Below, one piece after another: positions 42,762 to 51,750 of a stretch of 64,000 bases of DNA. The notes under the pieces are model-generated. The model did no database searches and had not been told where the DNA came from. It saw only the letters and a program-made list of their open reading frames with translations. Location of the stretch: NCBI GenBank assembly GCA_017551625.1, contig JAFZLF010000018.1, positions 1-64,000 on the forward strand, written 5' to 3'. Every line of letters starts with the position of its first letter. The stretch's first letter is position 1. Position numbers and translations under genes: made by a program. Source of the DNA: Clostridiales bacterium (lineage in GTDB: Bacteria; Bacillota; Clostridia; Saccharofermentanales; Saccharofermentanaceae).

Positions 42762-43592
42762 TTATCCTTTTGTTTTGTCCTTCATGTAGAAATGTACGAA
42801 AGCGCGGTCAACGGGATGCTGCGCGCTCTGAGGCGGCGGTGTCATGTAGTCGCCGTACCAGGTCTTAAGGAAGCAGTCGTAGTCCTTAAATCCCGGGTAC
42901 TGCTTTCCGTCGTACTCGTAAAGCGCATATTCTTTCGTGGCGGCATACGGGTAGAAGACCGGTTCTTCCGACTCGCAGAAGACGCATGTCGATCTGCGCT
43001 CGCTCTCCGGCATGTTCTCGTATTTTCTTGCGACCTTGTGGAGTTTCTCGAGTGTGCGGTCGTAGCTAAAGGGCGCCACGGCCAGCAGCACCATCTTCCG
43101 CAGCAGTTTTCCCGCGCCATGCATGACCTCCGGATGGACATCCTTCGCGCGGATGATCTTCTGGAGGAACCACCATCTCATCAACATGATCTTAAGTTTC
43201 AGCGAACTGTTCGGCATGATGTCGAGCGGATAGACGTCGATATGCACGCCATGGTATTCGTTGGTCTTATGGGCCGTCTCGGTGATGGTGTCAAAATCGA
43301 TGAAATACCCGATCTTCGTCTTGATCTCCGGATGGTTCCTGTGGCTTACGAACTGGAAGCGGTCCTTACAGTCCGGGGCCCGGTAGATCGCGACGAGCTT
43401 CTCGTATTCTTCGCGTGTCATGACGACATCGATATCGTCATCCCACGGGATCATGCCCTTATGCCGGATCGCGCCGAGCAGCGTGCCGTACGCCAGGGAA
43501 TACTTCAGTCCCTTCTCCGTACACATCTTATCAAATTCGTCTAAGAGCCTCTTTCGGATCTCTATGACTTGTTTCGGTTGCAGTTCTATCAT
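42762..43592 (-). CDS. LicD-family phosphotransferase (first copy)
   Basis: 276 residues. LAYGTLLGAIRHKGMIPWDD followed by DIDVVMTREEY near residues 33-60 is the nucleotidyltransferase-type core of LicD, with the metal-binding DDDID acids. A C-terminal YPLDIMPNSS and late aromatic blocks also fit. LicD proteins attach phosphocholine, phosphoethanolamine or related groups to surface sugars. Its ATG overlaps the stop of the polymerase gene by four bases. No choline uptake genes are in view, so the transferred group is unknown. Confidence 0.85.
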   Translation of the reverse strand: MIELQPKQVIEIRKRLLDEFDKMCTEKGLKYSLAYGTLLGAIRHKGMIPWDDDIDVVMTREEYEKLVAIYRAPDCKDRFQFVSHRNHPEIKTKIGYFIDFDTITETAHKTNEYHGVHIDVYPLDIMPNSSLKLKIMLMRWWFLQKIIRAKDVHPEVMHGAGKLLRKMVLLAVAPFSYDRTLEKLHKVARKYENMPESERRSTCVFCESEEPVFYPYAATKEYALYEYDGKQYPGFKDYDCFLKTWYGDYMTPPPQSAQHPVDRAFVHFYMKDKTKG

Positions 43593-44800
43593 GCAGCTAT
43601 CTCCTCTTTGTCAGCAGGTAGTATACCACTTGTCGCCGGTTTTGCCATATCAAATGTCTCCGCGATCAGGATCCCGAAGTAGAATGTCTGGGTGATGAAG
43701 TTCGTCATGTGCGCGATGACGAAAAGGAAGGCGAAGCAAACGCTGCCCAGGATCACGTAGTTCTTCCGGCTCTTCAGGCACAGATACAGGAAGAGGAAGA
43801 ACTCCAGTACCACACAGATGATGCCGTACTTATAGATCGTATCCGCCAGTCCGGCGAGATACAGAGGAAAGTTCACACTGTCGCCGTATCCGGTCCAGAG
43901 CGTGTAGGTGTCCATGGTCCCGATCGCATCGTTCCAGTTGTGCGTGCGGCCCGAGACGGCGTTATATCCGTCTACGTTTGAGAAGATACGCTGCATGGCG
44001 GTCGCGAAGAATGTCGTCTGCGACAGTGCCAGAAGGCCGAGGAGTCCGAGCGGGATGATCGCGAAGATGCGGAGGATCTTCTTCTCGTGGGCTTCTTTAC
44101 TAAAGAGCAGGAACCAGCCGATCACGCCGGCGGTCAGGGCGATGCCCATGCCGGATGTCGTCAGGACGCAGCCGGCGGCGATGGCGGCCGCTTTCTTCAG
44201 TTTCGGCTTCCCCTCCCGCGGGAAAAGCGCTGAAATCAGCGCGTAGATGCAGTACTGCGCGAAGTGGGACGGCTCGAGGAAGAGCGCGCTCGGACGGAAG
44301 AGTCCTTCGAGCGGGCGGAATACGTAGCTCTCCCGGTACTCGGCATAGACGAGTCCTCTGGGCACGTACTGCAGCCGGATCTTCAGGACATAGAAGAAGA
44401 GGATCTGGATGATCAGGAGCACCAGGTTGATGATGGCAAATGTCTCGATGATCTTTCTCAGTTTCGAGGTCTTGACGGCGCCGTGGATCATGCCGCCGAT
44501 ATTGATAAATGTCGCGACGCAGAGCAGGATGCGGACGATATTCATATCCGACCGCATGATGAGATAGATGTAGAAGAACAGGAACAGGAACAGCGCGCCG
44601 CCGCGGAATCTGTCCATTCCTTTTACGAAGAAGAGGAACGAGTACGGGACCAGCGCCAGGATGATGATCGTGCCGACGCTCATCCCCAGCACCGGCATCT
44701 GGAAGATGTAGAGGAACGGGAGAAGCGCCACGCACAGATGGTAGGCATTCTCGAGTGTGAGGTATCGGTGACCGGGTCGGATCGTAAACTCAGGATTCAC
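43589..44800 (-). CDS. O-antigen-type polysaccharide polymerase (Wzy-like)
   Basis: 403 residues starting at a GTG (44800) that overlaps the stop of the upstream LicD gene (GTGA) and follows GGAGGAG. Ten or more hydrophobic helices and one large external loop (about residues 160-200 and 275-310, with GRTHNWNDAI) fit the Wzy polymerase pattern; sequence identity in this family is always low. It should join lipid-linked repeat units on the outer face of the membrane. Position between two LicD genes and near the flippase supports the call. Confidence 0.75.
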   Translation of the reverse strand: MNPEFTIRPGHRYLTLENAYHLCVALLPFLYIFQMPVLGMSVGTIIILALVPYSFLFFVKGMDRFRGGALFLFLFFYIYLIMRSDMNIVRILLCVATFINIGGMIHGAVKTSKLRKIIETFAIINLVLLIIQILFFYVLKIRLQYVPRGLVYAEYRESYVFRPLEGLFRPSALFLEPSHFAQYCIYALISALFPREGKPKLKKAAAIAAGCVLTTSGMGIALTAGVIGWFLLFSKEAHEKKILRIFAIIPLGLLGLLALSQTTFFATAMQRIFSNVDGYNAVSGRTHNWNDAIGTMDTYTLWTGYGDSVNFPLYLAGLADTIYKYGIICVVLEFFLFLYLCLKSRKNYVILGSVCFAFLFVIAHMTNFITQTFYFGILIAETFDMAKPATSGILPADKEEIAA

Positions 44801-45612
44801 TTTTTCTCCTCCGTGTAATAGGCCTCGAACTTGTGCGTCGAAGTGCGCTTGTCCTCCGGCGGCAGCTGCATATAGTCTCCGTAAAGTGTCGTCAGCCAGA
44901 AATCATAGTTCTCCGGCCCCGGGTATTTCTTCCCTTCAAATTCCACCTCGCAGAAGTGCTCGAAGGTGGACTTCGGTACGCAGAAATAGGTGTTGTCGTA
45001 AGGATCGACGAAGGTGCATACCGACTTAGCCGGAAGATTGCGGTAACGCTTCGCGTTTTTGTCGAGGGAGCGGTTGATCTTCGATTTCGGGACCGGCTTC
45101 ATGAGAAGTCCCCCGATCTGATACGCGAGTTTTTTCGCGCCGCGCACATCCTCACGAAGCGGGAGCTGGAGGCGTCTCACTCTTCCGAGAAAATCTCTCT
45201 TCTTAAAGGCCTTCGCTCTCTTTTCCTTTTCTTCCGGGGCGTTGTCGTAGACGAAAACATCGATATAGACATGGGACTTGATGCCCGCTTCTCCGTACTC
45301 ATAGAGCACGGTGGTGGTATCGAGGAGCTTACCGAAAGGATATCTCCCCTTCTTATCGTTCACGGGTGTCTGGAACAGATATCTCCCGTCGGACTGGGCG
45401 TTAAAGATCTTCGCGGCCTTTTCGTAATCGTCGCGGAGCATGGTCACATCGAGATCGTCGTCCCACGGGATGTACCCCTTGTGGCGGACCGCGCCGAGAA
45501 GCGTACCGTAATCGAGCCAGTAATGGAGGTTATTTCTTCTGCAGAAAGCATCGAAATAGTCCAGCATCTCGACCTGTAATTTCTTTAATTCCTCTGTATC
45601 GATCGTTCTCAT
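44797..45612 (-). CDS. LicD-family phosphotransferase (second copy)
   Basis: 271 residues. YWLDYGTLLGAVRHKG near 32-47 and YIPWDDDLDVTMLRDDY near 48-64 give the same LicD core as the first copy, but the two differ widely elsewhere, so they probably modify different sugars or transfer different groups. Late YPFGKLLDTTTVLYEYG and YIDVFVYDNAP blocks are also typical. Its stop overlaps the GTG of the polymerase gene. Between this gene and the next upstream are 80 pyrimidine-rich bases without a clear ribosome binding site. Confidence 0.85.
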   Translation of the reverse strand: MRTIDTEELKKLQVEMLDYFDAFCRRNNLHYWLDYGTLLGAVRHKGYIPWDDDLDVTMLRDDYEKAAKIFNAQSDGRYLFQTPVNDKKGRYPFGKLLDTTTVLYEYGEAGIKSHVYIDVFVYDNAPEEKEKRAKAFKKRDFLGRVRRLQLPLREDVRGAKKLAYQIGGLLMKPVPKSKINRSLDKNAKRYRNLPAKSVCTFVDPYDNTYFCVPKSTFEHFCEVEFEGKKYPGPENYDFWLTTLYGDYMQLPPEDKRTSTHKFEAYYTEEKK

Positions 45613-45692
45613 GTTAAGGTCTTCGTACCTTCCCTCTTTACTCTTTTCCGTTTACTCTTTTCGGTTGCTTTTTTCCATTTGCTCTTTACTGT

Positions 45693-46868
45693 TTACTTTT
45701 CCTGCTTTTCTTCCCTGCGGCTTACTTTTCGGTAGAGTGTGTATACCTTCTGCTGCATATTCGGAAGGGCGAAGTTCTGCAGCGCGTATTGCTTCGCCGC
45801 TTCGCCGATCGCTGCGGTCTTCTCCCGGTTATTATACATAAAAACGACCTGCTTTGCGAAGTCCGCGTCATCGGCGTACGAAAAGAGCACGCCGTTTTCC
45901 CCATCCCGGATCAGTTCGGTATTCGCGCCGGTATCTGCCGCGAGGACGCAAAGCCCCGCCGCCATATACTCGACCGTCGTCAGTCCGAAGCCTTCGCCGC
46001 GGGAGCAGTTCAGTCCGATATCGTAGTCGGCGAGGACATCGCCGATGTGATCGCAGTAGCCGAGAAGCCGGATCTTCACGCCGGATGCTTCCGCCTGTTC
46101 TTTCAGGAGTTTCTGATAGGATTCTTCACCGTCGCCGATGAAGCTGAGCGTGATGTGCTCCCGGATCTCGGAGGGCACCTGCGCGAGCTTACGGATGATC
46201 TGATCCTGGCCTTTGGCCGGGCACAGATGACCGATCATGAGCATCTTCAGCTCGCCGTCCTCGGTGTATGTCTCTTTCGTCCGGATCGGCGAAAGATCGA
46301 CTCCGTTCATCACGGTCGTGATCCTTTCCGGTGTCAGGCCGTTACTGCCCCATTCTTTCGCGACCGTATCCGAGATCGCGATGAAACGGTCCGCATGCTC
46401 ATCCATCCACCTGACCTGATCCTTCTTTAAGAAAGTCAGCTGGTAATGGGAACGGAAGAGTTCCTGGATGTGCCATATGTGCGGGATATCGTATTTTCTG
46501 GAGAGGAGGCCGCCGAGCATATCGCGGCTTAAGTTCGTGTGGATCACGTCGATCTTCTTCATGTCGACCGTGCGCGCGATGACCTTCGCCGCGCGCTTCG
46601 TGAGGAATTCCGCGCGATTCTTCCAGATGGTCTTCTTGACAAACTTCAGAAGCGGATTGCCGGGCTCCTTGTACACGAAGAATGTAAACGGAACGACGAT
46701 ACAGGCGATGCCGTTTCGCTCGCAGAATTCGGAAACGACGCCGCGGTTGGCGACGACCGCCGTGTAGCGGATGCCGTTTTCCTTACCGGCGGCCAGCAGA
46801 TCCATCGCGATGATCTCCGAGCCGTACCGCTTTCCTTCTCCTCCGATGATGTACAGTACTTCAATCAT
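45693..46868 (-). CDS. Glycosyltransferase, GT4 family
   Basis: 391 residues if the ATG at 46868 (MIEVLYIIGGEGKRYGSE) is used; a GTG at 46883 overlapping the upstream stop (GTGA) would add five residues and is equally possible. The GT-B fold of GT4 is visible: NRGVVSEF-type N-terminal half, IHTNLSRDMLGGLL near 110, and in the C-terminal half LMIGHLCPAKGQDQIIRKL near 215 and EGFGLTTVEYMAAGLCVL near 290 with the E-x7-E retaining motif. It should add one sugar from a nucleotide donor to the repeat unit; sugar and linkage are not readable. Confidence 0.85.
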   Translation of the reverse strand: MIEVLYIIGGEGKRYGSEIIAMDLLAAGKENGIRYTAVVANRGVVSEFCERNGIACIVVPFTFFVYKEPGNPLLKFVKKTIWKNRAEFLTKRAAKVIARTVDMKKIDVIHTNLSRDMLGGLLSRKYDIPHIWHIQELFRSHYQLTFLKKDQVRWMDEHADRFIAISDTVAKEWGSNGLTPERITTVMNGVDLSPIRTKETYTEDGELKMLMIGHLCPAKGQDQIIRKLAQVPSEIREHITLSFIGDGEESYQKLLKEQAEASGVKIRLLGYCDHIGDVLADYDIGLNCSRGEGFGLTTVEYMAAGLCVLAADTGANTELIRDGENGVLFSYADDADFAKQVVFMYNNREKTAAIGEAAKQYALQNFALPNMQQKVYTLYRKVSRREEKQEK

Positions 46869-46879
46869 ATCTTCCGGTC

Positions 46880-47824
46880 TCACTCTACTCTGACACTCTG
46901 GTCGAAACGGCAGTAGACGGCGCCGTTTTCGGCCGCGCCGGCGATATAGCCGACCTTCTCACCCTGCATGAGGCGATAGAGCGCCTCGCAGCTGTTGGCG
47001 CCGGCCTTCATGCTCAGAGGCGCGCCGCCGCCGAAGCGGGGGTTGATCTCGATGTAGTAATCTTCACCTGTCTTGCTGTCACGGATCAGCTGGACCGTGA
47101 TCGGCCCGCAGGGCTTAAACTCCCGGATGATCCGCTTCGTCTCTTCGATGATCACTTCGTCCTGATCGATCTTCGTCTTCAGGACTTCGCCGGCACGTAC
47201 GGCCAGACGGATACGCGGCGTGATATAGATCGGTTCGCCGTCGAAATCGCAGAACACATCGACGGTATACTCGGTGCCGCCGATGAACGGCTGGATGATG
47301 TAGTCCGGGATCATCTTCGCAAGAGACGCGAGCTCGAACTCGTTATTCGCTTTAAAAGCATTGATGCTGGAACTGCCGTCGAGGGGCTTGATGAACGCGG
47401 GGAATCCGTCCTTATATTCTTCGACGTTATCTGTCGGGCGCGGGCACTTCACGCCGGCGCGCGTAAAGAGGTTGCCGGTCAGGCGCTTATCGCGGCACTG
47501 GGCGACCGACTCCGTCGAACTGATGAGCACGCGGGTACCCGTGAACCGCGCTACATTCTCGGAAAGAAGGAGAAGGTCCGTGTCGATGGTCGGGATCAGG
47601 ACATCGATCTTCTCGCGGCTACAGAGATCGACGAGAAACGGGATGTAGCTGTCTTCCTTGATCCTCGGGCAGATGATCTTCCTGTCGCAGAACTGCAGCG
47701 CCGGCGCGCTCTCGGAGATATCCGCGCCATAGATCACAAGCTCGATTCCGCACTTCTTCGCGCTCTCGCGGAACGCCTGCATCAGCTCCACTCTGCGGCC
47801 TACACTGGTAAATAAGACTCTCAT
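46880..47824 (-). CDS. ATP-grasp ligase (carbamoyl-phosphate synthase large-subunit-like)
   Basis: 314 residues, ATG after GGGAGGAAAGAAG. The start RVLFTSVGRRVELMQAF and middle KPLDGSSSINAFKA, then EYTVDVFCDFDGEPIYITPR and the metal-binding YIEINPRFGGGAPLS, are those of ATP-grasp ligases of the PylC/CarB-like group often found in surface polysaccharide clusters. Such enzymes join a carboxylate to an amine or thiol using ATP, here perhaps amidating a sugar acid or adding an amino acid. It shares the operon with the GT4 gene directly downstream. Confidence 0.8.
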   Translation of the reverse strand: MRVLFTSVGRRVELMQAFRESAKKCGIELVIYGADISESAPALQFCDRKIICPRIKEDSYIPFLVDLCSREKIDVLIPTIDTDLLLLSENVARFTGTRVLISSTESVAQCRDKRLTGNLFTRAGVKCPRPTDNVEEYKDGFPAFIKPLDGSSSINAFKANNEFELASLAKMIPDYIIQPFIGGTEYTVDVFCDFDGEPIYITPRIRLAVRAGEVLKTKIDQDEVIIEETKRIIREFKPCGPITVQLIRDSKTGEDYYIEINPRFGGGAPLSMKAGANSCEALYRLMQGEKVGYIAGAAENGAVYCRFDQSVRVE

Positions 47825-47839
47825 CTTCTTTCCTCCCTG

Positions 47840-48871
47840 TTATCTTTTCTTCATGACGCCCACGACGGACGAGACGAGATTCACCACACCGATCATGCGG
47901 TGATAAAGCGCGAAAACCACTATTTTCCGCATCAGTTGCAGATGTTTAAGCGAGTATTCCTTCCGGAACATCTCGTCGTTACTGAGCATCTTCAGAAATC
48001 CCCTTCTGCTATATCCGCAGGCCGGGTTGATGCTCCTTACTTTGATCGCGGTGATGGAAACATCCATCATGTAATTACTGTGGATCAGTTCCTCTAAGGT
48101 CTCATCCTTATACGCCCAGGTCTTCGAGTACTCGATGATGCGGGCGTGGAGGCAGCGGATGCTGTTAAAAAAGTTCAGGACATCGTAGCGTTTGCTGGCG
48201 CTGCTCATATTCTGGATGCGCCAGTAGTAGTAGGATTCCTTGAGGTAGATGACCTTCTTCGCGCGGGAAAGAATCGGCAGGATCAGCATCGGTCCGTCAC
48301 GGAGCATCCGGAAGTCTTCCCGGTATTCGTATTCCTCGTCGAAGAGCGCGCGGCTGAACGTCATCATCCAGATGTGGTGGAGGTTCTTCGTACCGAGGTA
48401 ATCCTTATAGAGCGTCAAGAGCTTGCTTCCCTCGAAGGTCTCCCCGTCTTCGTACGGGAAGTGGCAGAGGAGATGACCGGTCTCCATGTTGTCCACCGCG
48501 TTAAAAACGACGAGGTCCGCGCCCTTTTCGTTGATGGTATCCTTGAGGTTCTCGAAGGCCTTCTCGGATATGATCAGGTCGTCGTTGTCCATGACATAGA
48601 TATACCGGCCGCGGGCGGAACGGATGCCGTTTCTCTTGGCCATATATACTCCGGTATTCTTCTGGTGGATGACCGTGACCTGGTCGGGATAGTTGTCGCG
48701 CCAGCTGTCGCAGATCTTCCCGCTGCTGTCCTTCGATTCGTCATCGACGAGGACCAGCTCGAAGTCCTTGCAGGTCTGCTTGAAGATCGACCGGATACAC
48801 TCGTCGAGATACTTCTCGCTGTTATATACCGGTATGACTACCGAGAAGAAAGGTGTGTTCGTATCAGCCAT
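47840..48871 (-). CDS. Glycosyltransferase, GT2 family
   Basis: 343 residues from the ATG at 48871, which lies within the last bases of the sugar transferase gene and has GGGGAG upstream; the longer Arg-rich in-frame extension to 49000 is only the other gene read in a wrong frame. FFSVVIPVYNSEKYLDECI opens the GT-A fold; LVDDESKDSSG near 38-48 and YVMDNDDLI near 92-100 (the DxD metal site) are the GT2 signatures. It adds one sugar to the lipid-linked unit. The C-terminal 100 residues are basic and may touch the membrane. Confidence 0.87.
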   Translation of the reverse strand: MADTNTPFFSVVIPVYNSEKYLDECIRSIFKQTCKDFELVLVDDESKDSSGKICDSWRDNYPDQVTVIHQKNTGVYMAKRNGIRSARGRYIYVMDNDDLIISEKAFENLKDTINEKGADLVVFNAVDNMETGHLLCHFPYEDGETFEGSKLLTLYKDYLGTKNLHHIWMMTFSRALFDEEYEYREDFRMLRDGPMLILPILSRAKKVIYLKESYYYWRIQNMSSASKRYDVLNFFNSIRCLHARIIEYSKTWAYKDETLEELIHSNYMMDVSITAIKVRSINPACGYSRRGFLKMLSNDEMFRKEYSLKHLQLMRKIVVFALYHRMIGVVNLVSSVVGVMKKR

Positions 48872-49583
48872 CGTTCGCACTCTCCCCTTTCGTCTCCTGT
48901 GCGGGTTGCGGTGCATCTGTCTGCGCGTCTGTCTGCGCAGTGGCCTGCTCGCCCGCCGGCGCGCTTCCCTGGAACTCGGCGATGACATCGGCCGTCGCAC
49001 TGCCGATGCCCTCGCGCTTAAAGACGGATCGGACCGTCAGGAAGATGACCTTGACATCCATGAGGAAACTCAGTTTCCGGATATATTCGAGATCGTAGGC
49101 GAATTTCTGCTCCCACGAGATCAGGTTCCTGCCCTTCGCCTGCGCATATCCGGTAAGGCCCGGACGCACGGCATGGCGCTGTCTCTGCTCCTCGGTATAA
49201 AGCGGGAGATACTTCACGAGAAGCGGTCTCGGTCCGACGATACTCATGTCGCCCTTGAGGATATTGAGGAGCTCCGGGAGCTCATCGAGCGAGGTCGATC
49301 TCAGGCGTTTTCCGAACTTCGTCAGTCTCTGCTCCTTCGGGAGAAGCACGCCGTCCGGTCCCTTCTCGTTCGTCATGGAGCGGAATTTGTAGAGCTTAAA
49401 TATCTTCTCTTTACCGGTCTTCGGATCGATCTTACCGGGACGTTCCTGTGAGAAGATCACGGGAGATCCGAGGTTGATGCGCACCAGGAGTGCGACGATC
49501 AGGAGCACCGGCGACAGCACGATCAGGGCCAGTCCCGAGAGCAGGATATCGAGTAAACGCTTCACAAAGTTTCTATAGATCAC
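48864..49583 (-). CDS. Undecaprenyl-phosphate sugar phosphotransferase (PglC/WbaP-like)
   Basis: 239 residues if translation begins at the GTG at 49583 (AAAGGATAAACAACTC upstream), giving YRNFVKRLLDILLSGLALIV as first helix; a GTG at 49628 inside the upstream gene is less likely. The bacterial sugar transferase core has FKLYKFRSM near 78-86, LDELPELLNIL followed by KGDMSIVGPRP near 115-135, and RPGLTGYAQ near 155. This small PglC type has one re-entrant membrane helix. It moves a sugar-1-phosphate to undecaprenyl phosphate, the first step of repeat-unit assembly. An Ala/Gln/Thr-rich tail of about 40 residues is extra. Confidence 0.9.
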   Translation of the reverse strand: MIYRNFVKRLLDILLSGLALIVLSPVLLIVALLVRINLGSPVIFSQERPGKIDPKTGKEKIFKLYKFRSMTNEKGPDGVLLPKEQRLTKFGKRLRSTSLDELPELLNILKGDMSIVGPRPLLVKYLPLYTEEQRQRHAVRPGLTGYAQAKGRNLISWEQKFAYDLEYIRKLSFLMDVKVIFLTVRSVFKREGIGSATADVIAEFQGSAPAGEQATAQTDAQTDAPQPAQETKGESANDG

Positions 49584-49603
49584 GAGTTGTTTATCCTTTC
49601 CGG

Positions 49604-50179
49604 TCAACGATTTTTCATTTGTTCCCACAGTTTTTCTTCGAGCTGCGGAGAGATCTGGTGGCCGCGTGGCCGCAGCTCATCCGGATACGGTTCGTCCTGG
49701 AGTCTCTTCTTCACAAAGTCGTCGAAAGATCCGATGACCCGGGCCGGAACGCCCGCGGCGACCGAGTTGTCCGGGATGTCGCGGTTGACGATGCTGCCCG
49801 CTCCGATGACGACGTTATTTCCGATCTTGACGCCGTAGAGGATGGTGACATTTGAACCGACAAAAACATTGTTCCCGATATCGATACAGCCGATCTTTTC
49901 CTTACACTTCCTGCCGCCCGTTACGGCATCGTCCAGGTTATTGATGCACATGTGCGCCGCGTCGTGCGTGACCAGCAGGACATGTGTCGCCAGATGGACA
50001 TTGTCTCCGAGCGAGATCAGACGGGAATAGAGGGGGACCTTGCGGTCCATGATGGTGCAGCCTCTGCCGATATGGTGGAAGACTTTCTTCTTCTGTAAAT
50101 ATGTGGCGCGCCTGCCGCTGCTCGTGATCGTCAGCAGACGGAAAGAATGCCATATCCGTACGAAGGTCTGTCTGTTCAT
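49604..50179 (-). CDS. Hexapeptide-repeat acyltransferase
   Basis: 191 residues. From about 85 to 155 the chain has left-handed beta-helix repeats (IDIGNNVFVGSNVTILYGV; IGNNVVIGAGSIV; PDNSVAAGVPARVIG), as in maltose or colanic-acid O-acetyltransferases. It should acetylate a sugar of the repeat unit from acetyl-CoA. The N-terminal 40 residues are basic with a hydrophobic stretch. It ends 20 bases before the sugar transferase start. Confidence 0.85.
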   Translation of the reverse strand: MNRQTFVRIWHSFRLLTITSSGRRATYLQKKKVFHHIGRGCTIMDRKVPLYSRLISLGDNVHLATHVLLVTHDAAHMCINNLDDAVTGGRKCKEKIGCIDIGNNVFVGSNVTILYGVKIGNNVVIGAGSIVNRDIPDNSVAAGVPARVIGSFDDFVKKRLQDEPYPDELRPRGHQISPQLEEKLWEQMKNR

Positions 50180-50266
50180 CTTTTTATCTTTTCCCCAAAT
50201 TTCCCGTTTCTCTTAACTTCTCGTGAGTTTCTCACTATTCTTCTTTACTTTTCGTGAGCGGATAGA

Positions 50267-51574
50267 TCACCGGAAGCAGCGGTGGATGATGTCGATCGCG
50301 ACATCCTGCTGCTCTTCGGTCATGTTGATATCACTCGGCAGGCACAGTCCTCTTCTGAAGATGTCCGCGCCGACATCGATGCCGGATCCCGCGATATAGG
50401 CGTTACTTCTGCCGCGGCCGTTTCCTTCCTTCGTGATGAAGGCATGCGAGCGGTAGATCGGCTGCATGTGCATCGGTTTCCAGATCGGACGGCCCTCGAT
50501 GTTAAAGGCAGCCAGTGCGTCGAGGATCTCGTGCGGGCTGCTCTTGCCCGGGACGGTCTCGTAGAGATAGTCGGAGTCGCCGCGGACAGACGGAGCCATC
50601 GCGTCCTCGTCGATGATCAGGCAGCTCAGCCAGAAGTTCGGGATGCTCTTTTCCTCATCCCAGGGATTCATCCGGACCGGCAGATCCGAGAGGGCCTCTC
50701 TGTAGCGCTCGTAGATGGCTCTCTTTCTGTCGATATGCTCGGTGAGATACGGGACCTGGCCGCGTACCACGCCGGCGACGATATTACTCATCCGGTAGTT
50801 GTATCCGATCTCTTCATGCTGATACCACGGCGCGGCTTCACGGCTCTGTGTGGACCACTTGCGGACTTTCTCCGCGTCCTCCTTCGAATCGGTCAGGAAC
50901 ATGCCGCCCGACGATCCCGTGATGATCTTGTTCCCGTTAAAAGAGACGCAGCCGTAATCGCCGATCGATCCGGTCTGGACCCATTTTCCGTCGAGAAGGT
51001 AACTCGCGCCGAGACTCTCGGCCGCATCCTCGACGATGAGCGCGCCATGCGCGTCGCAGATCTTCCGCAGTTCCTGCATCTTACCCGGCGTGCCGTACAG
51101 GTGCGCGATCACGACCAGCTTCACATCCGGATAGATCCGGAACGCCTGCTCCAGCGCCTCCGGACTCATGTTCCACGTGTCATATTCGGTGTCGATAAAG
51201 ACCGCTTCGCCGTCCTCATAGGCCACAGGATTGATCGACGCGTCGAAAGTCACATCCGAACAGAAGACTCTCTTTCCTTCGAGTGTTCCGTGATTCGGAA
51301 GGGCCTGCCCGTAGAGGCGTTCACCGGCAAGCTTCGTGGCGAGGTGAAGCGCCGACGTGCCGCAGGCGAGCGCGACTGCGTACTTGACGCCGACCTTTTC
51401 GGCGATTTGTCTTTCGATCTCATTGAGGTTCTCACCTACCGTGGATACCCAGTTCGTGCGGATCGCTTCGTCGACCCATTTCTGTTCCTCGCCATGCATC
51501 TTCGGAGAGGCGAGCCAGATCTTCTTCTCAAAACGTGTGATTCCGGAAAAACGCGGATCATTCTCGTATGTCAT
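50267..51574 (-). CDS. DegT/DnrJ/EryC1-type sugar aminotransferase
   Basis: 435 residues, ATG after GGGAGTAAGAAA. Family markers: ACGTSALHLATKLAG near 70, VEDAAESLGASY near 180 and the PLP-binding Lys in SFNGNKIITGSSGGM near 215. The enzyme moves an amino group from glutamate to a nucleotide-linked keto-sugar, giving an amino sugar for the polysaccharide (for example a PglE-like 4-amino sugar). No matching dehydratase other than the rhamnose-pathway RfbB is in view, so the keto-sugar may come from that step or from elsewhere. It has its own promoter at 51623-51650. Confidence 0.88.
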   Translation of the reverse strand: MTYENDPRFSGITRFEKKIWLASPKMHGEEQKWVDEAIRTNWVSTVGENLNEIERQIAEKVGVKYAVALACGTSALHLATKLAGERLYGQALPNHGTLEGKRVFCSDVTFDASINPVAYEDGEAVFIDTEYDTWNMSPEALEQAFRIYPDVKLVVIAHLYGTPGKMQELRKICDAHGALIVEDAAESLGASYLLDGKWVQTGSIGDYGCVSFNGNKIITGSSGGMFLTDSKEDAEKVRKWSTQSREAAPWYQHEEIGYNYRMSNIVAGVVRGQVPYLTEHIDRKRAIYERYREALSDLPVRMNPWDEEKSIPNFWLSCLIIDEDAMAPSVRGDSDYLYETVPGKSSPHEILDALAAFNIEGRPIWKPMHMQPIYRSHAFITKEGNGRGRSNAYIAGSGIDVGADIFRRGLCLPSDINMTEEQQDVAIDIIHRCFR

Positions 51575-51622
51575 TTTCTTACTCCCGACGGGTCAGATTG
51601 ATATTCAGATAAACCCTAGAAT

Positions 51623-51650
51623 ATTATACCATTCTTACCTATTAATACAA
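51623..51650 (-). promoter_or_regulatory. Promoter of the downstream polysaccharide genes
   Basis: On the minus strand TTGTAT (51645-51650), 16 bases, TATAAT (51623-51628). It starts a new transcript for the aminotransferase and following genes. The -35 box overlaps the T-run of the terminator at 51646-51691. Confidence 0.65.
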
Positions 51651-51691
51651 AAACCACCCGTTGTACAAATATCCGAAAAAGCGGGTGGTTT
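51646..51691 (-). terminator. Rho-independent terminator after the AT3 gene
   Basis: On the minus strand AACCACCCG (51690-51682) pairs with CGGGTGGTT (51660-51652) and is followed by TTTTTG. It splits the polysaccharide cluster into an upstream unit (rfbA to AT3) and a downstream unit. Confidence 0.75.
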
Positions 51692-51750
51692 AGCGCATGT
51701 TCATTGTTGTTTACGTAAGTGCCTGACGGCTCGTGAAATACGGGCTTTCG

